A stretch of 64,000 nt of DNA. It comes from DASSUW01 sp963844205. Its GTDB lineage: Bacteria > Actinomycetota > Thermoleophilia > Solirubrobacterales > Solirubrobacteraceae. The stretch is from the NCBI GenBank assembly GCA_963844205.1, contig CAWJNK010000001.1, forward strand, positions 558,001 through 622,000. Direction: 5' to 3'. Position 1 is the first letter of the stretch; each line of letters begins with the position of its first letter. The position numbers were made by a program, and so were the translations under genes. This document shows positions 61,776 through 64,000 of the stretch, piece by piece. The notes under the pieces were generated by a model that saw only the letters and a program-made list of their open reading frames with translations, searched no databases and was not told the DNA's origin.

Positions 61776-62477
61776 CTACCGTGAACCTGCTAATCGAAGG
61801 CTACCGGACGAATCGCAAATAGTAGCGATCCCCGCCTCAACCTCCGCGTGGCAGTTTGCGCAGAGGAGCACACACTTGACGACCTCCTCGCGAGCCTTCG
61901 CGAGCGACCGCGCCAGGCCGCGACTCGACAGCGCGAACACCTTCTTAGTCGGATCAACGTGGTGAAACTGAAGCGCGCCCGCATACCGCGAGTAGCCACA
62001 GAGCCGGCACGCTCCACCGGCCTCGCGTACGAGGATCTCCTTGACCCGCCGGCGACGGGCGCTCACGGCCTCGATTCGGCACCGCTTGCAGCGGTAGCGC
62101 CCGGCCGCCGTTCGCACCCACGTCGTCCATCCGTGGGTCGCGCACTCGCGCACGACCGCAGGCTGGTGCGAGGTTTCAGACCGCCGCCCCGCGCCCGCGG
62201 TTTGAAGCTCGAACCTCGCGAGCCAGTGCCGCACAGCGGTCGCGCTGCGGTCGAGCTGCGTCGCGATCTCGCGGATCGAGCGACCATCCTCGACCAGCGC
62301 CTCGAGACGTTCGCGGTCGAGCGGGCCCTTGGCGCGGTGCCGCGCGGCATGCTGGGACGCGAGGCCGTGCTTGTTGACCCAGTACGCAATCGTCGAGGGC
62401 GCGCGGCCGGTCTCGCGCGCGATCGACTCGATCGAGCGCCCCGCCTCGAGCTGTGCCGCCAGCCACGCCGCCTGCAT
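61776..62477 (-). CDS. HTH-HTH-zinc ribbon-HNH endonuclease
   Basis: The 233-residue protein has two tandem helix-turn-helix repeats (WLAAQLEAGRSIESIARETGRAPSTIAYW; LEALVEDGRSIREIATQLDRSATAVRHWLARF). A zinc-ribbon-like segment follows (CATHGWTTWVRTAAGRYRCKRCR), then an HNH nuclease domain (CRLCGYSRYAGALQFHHVDPTKK ... VLLCANCHAEVEAG). The two DNA-binding repeats plus HNH suggest a site-specific nuclease, possibly a free-standing homing-type enzyme. It lies directly beside tRNA-Asn. Confidence 0.82.
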   Translation of the reverse strand: MQAAWLAAQLEAGRSIESIARETGRAPSTIAYWVNKHGLASQHAARHRAKGPLDRERLEALVEDGRSIREIATQLDRSATAVRHWLARFELQTAGAGRRSETSHQPAVVRECATHGWTTWVRTAAGRYRCKRCRIEAVSARRRRVKEILVREAGGACRLCGYSRYAGALQFHHVDPTKKVFALSSRGLARSLAKAREEVVKCVLLCANCHAEVEAGIATICDSSGSLRLAGSR

Positions 62478-62521
62478 GACACGAACACTAGTTCGCCTAT
62501 CGGACGGACTCAGTGGCCCAC

Positions 62522-64000
62522 TTAGCTCAGGCGGTGGCGGATCGCGTCGAGCACCTGCTGGCGCTCTCGCGCGAGCTCGCCGATGCGCTCGTGGCCCTCG
62601 GTGCGCGCCGTCGCGATGCGGCGGTCGAGGTTGTGGAGGTCGAGCTGGAGCACCTCGAGCTCGAGCTTCGCCGGCGTCGCCTCGAGCTGCCCTGCCCGGA
62701 TCACGAGCTCGGCCACGAGCCGGGCGAGCGCCTCGTCCCCCGCCGGCAGCTCCCCCGCCGGGGAGCGGAGCCGACCGCGCAGGTACTCCGCCGCGCGACG
62801 GGTGGCGGGCGAGGAGAACAGCTCGCCGAGGTCCGCTGCGGCCAGGCGCTCCTCGCCCTCCTCCGGCAAGGCCAGACAGTAGGCGAGGAAGGCGCGCTCG
62901 CTCATCTCGCGCCGGTCGAGCGCCGCCCGGGCACCGTTCGAAGCGGCGGGCCGCGCCGCCGTGGGCCGGCTTGCAAGCGCCGACGCCACCAGGCTCTCCG
63001 TCAACCCCAGCCGCCCCGCGACGAGCTGGACCAGCTCCTCCCGCAGCACGCTCGGCGGTAGCGGCCGGATCGCGGCCGCCGCGGCCTCCAGCGCCCGCTC
63101 GCGCCCGTCGGTCGTCCTCGTGTCCCCGCGCTCGAGCGCGAGCTCGACCTCGAACCGCGCCAGCGGCACCGCCTTGTCGAGCAGCGAGCGCATGGCGTCG
63201 GCGCCGTCGGCCTGCACGACGTCGGCCGGGTCGTTCCCCTGCGGCAGGCGGACGATCCGGAAATCGAGCCCGCGGCCCTGACTGCGGTCGTTGAGCGCGC
63301 GCACGGCCGTCGTGCCGCGCTTGATCGCGTCCTCCCCCGCGGTGTCCGGGTCCTGGCAGAACAGGACGGTGGGCGCGAGGCGACGCAGCCCGCCGACCTG
63401 CTGGTCGGTCAGCGCGGTCCCCATCGATCCCACCACCTCAGGCACGCCGGCCTGGTGGAGCGCGATGACGTCGGTGTACCCCTCGACGAGCACGAGACGA
63501 GACGCGCGCGCGGCCGCGGCCCGGGCGAGATCGGCGCCGTAGATCATGCGCCCCTTGTGGAAGACCGCGTTGTCCGACGAGTTGAGGTACTTCGGCCTGT
63601 CCTCCGCGCGCAGAGACCGCGCCCCGAACCCCAAGACGCGGCCCCGCTCGTCACAGAGCGGGAACATGATCCGGCCGCGGAAGCGGTCGATGATGCCGCG
63701 GCCGTCGCGCCGCTGCGACGCCAGACCGCACGCCAGCAGCTCGTCGACGCTGTAGCCCGCTCCCGCCGAGGCCGCCACCACGCGGTCGAACGCGCCCGGC
63801 GAGAACCCGACGCGGAACTCCCGCAGCGCCCCCTCCTCCAGCCCCCGCCCGGCGAGGTACTCGCGCGCGGGAGCGGCCTCCGCCGACTCCCACAGCACCC
63901 GCACGTAGTACGCGGCGGTGCGCTCGAGCAGCGCCATCAGGCGGTCGCGGGCCTCGCGGCGGGCGGCCTCGCGCGGGTCCTCGGCCTCGCGCTCGAGCTG
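62522..64000 (-). CDS. dnaG: DNA primase, C-terminal part (5' end beyond window)
   Basis: The open frame runs to the right edge; the zinc-binding N-terminal domain is outside. Present are the RNA-polymerase core (REYLAGRGLEEGALREFRVGFSPGAFD ... RFRGRIMFPLCDERGRVLGFGARSL ... PKYLNSSDNAVFHKG) and the TOPRIM motifs LVLVEGYTDVIALHQAG and LFCQDPDTAGEDAIKRG. The C-terminal helicase-binding region follows (MSERAFLAYCLALPEEGEERL ...). The enzyme makes RNA primers at the replication fork. Confidence 0.95.
   Translation of the reverse strand, partial: QLEREAEDPREAARREARDRLMALLERTAAYYVRVLWESAEAAPAREYLAGRGLEEGALREFRVGFSPGAFDRVVAASAGAGYSVDELLACGLASQRRDGRGIIDRFRGRIMFPLCDERGRVLGFGARSLRAEDRPKYLNSSDNAVFHKGRMIYGADLARAAAARASRLVLVEGYTDVIALHQAGVPEVVGSMGTALTDQQVGGLRRLAPTVLFCQDPDTAGEDAIKRGTTAVRALNDRSQGRGLDFRIVRLPQGNDPADVVQADGADAMRSLLDKAVPLARFEVELALERGDTRTTDGRERALEAAAAAIRPLPPSVLREELVQLVAGRLGLTESLVASALASRPTAARPAASNGARAALDRREMSERAFLAYCLALPEEGEERLAAADLGELFSSPATRRAAEYLRGRLRSPAGELPAGDEALARLVAELVIRAGQLEATPAKLELEVLQLDLHNLDRRIATARTEGHERIGELARERQQVLDAIRHRLS

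Overview
This is a high-GC (about 70%) actinobacterial chromosome segment, most likely class Thermoleophilia (Solirubrobacterales: Conexibacter, Solirubrobacter or Baekduia relatives). The pointers are SARP/BTAD regulators, an F420-type luciferase-like oxidoreductase, frequent GTG/TTG starts, 4-nt stop/start overlaps and tRNA genes without an encoded CCA. Lineage is inferred from gene content and codon use only.

Layout. 1-2.3 kb: end of a large tandem-amidase gene. 2.3-5.7 kb: gene-poor sequence with tRNA-like debris and small hypotheticals. 5.7-8.6 kb: two broken insertion sequences (IS110, IS1182). 8.8-12.0 kb: an ECF sigma factor with a coupled membrane protein, a phosphodiesterase gene with an in-frame stop, and a methyltransferase. 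12.1-20.9 kb: a nested transposon stack. An IS256-family element is split by an IS3-family element, which itself carries one IS110 element at its frameshift site, one IS30 element, and a further block with two IS110 transposases. Joining the outer pieces restores an intact IS256 transposase (401 aa) and intact IS3 orfA (94 aa) and orfB (303 aa). 21-28 kb: five small exported proteins and a cluster of a flavin/F420-type oxidoreductase, a SnoaL-like protein and two alpha/beta hydrolases. 28.3-34.8 kb: a large intact SARP regulator facing a decayed second one that carries an intact IS256 element. 35-38.5 kb: decayed genes (response regulator, globin, nitronate monooxygenase) and IS fragments.

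From 38.6 kb the sequence is ordinary chromosome with long intact genes: lgt, a secreted LVIVD-repeat/PA-domain protein, an excisionase and integrase beside a CAU-anticodon tRNA, a third SARP-type regulator divergent from an MFS exporter, a metallopeptidase-MFS pair, an SDR, an HD-GYP/receiver pair, an LLM oxidoreductase, a glycosyltransferase, methyltransferases, an EAL-HDOD protein, a three-gene DyP peroxidase operon, tRNA-Asn, an HNH nuclease and dnaG (running off the right edge).

The region of about 5-38 kb behaves as a mobile-element sink. It holds nearly all the frameshifts in the window, while the right 25 kb shows none, so sequencing error is an unlikely cause. Two SARP genes have candidate operators of direct heptamers at 11-bp period in their promoters. 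The least described locus is the DyP operon with two paralogous partner proteins.
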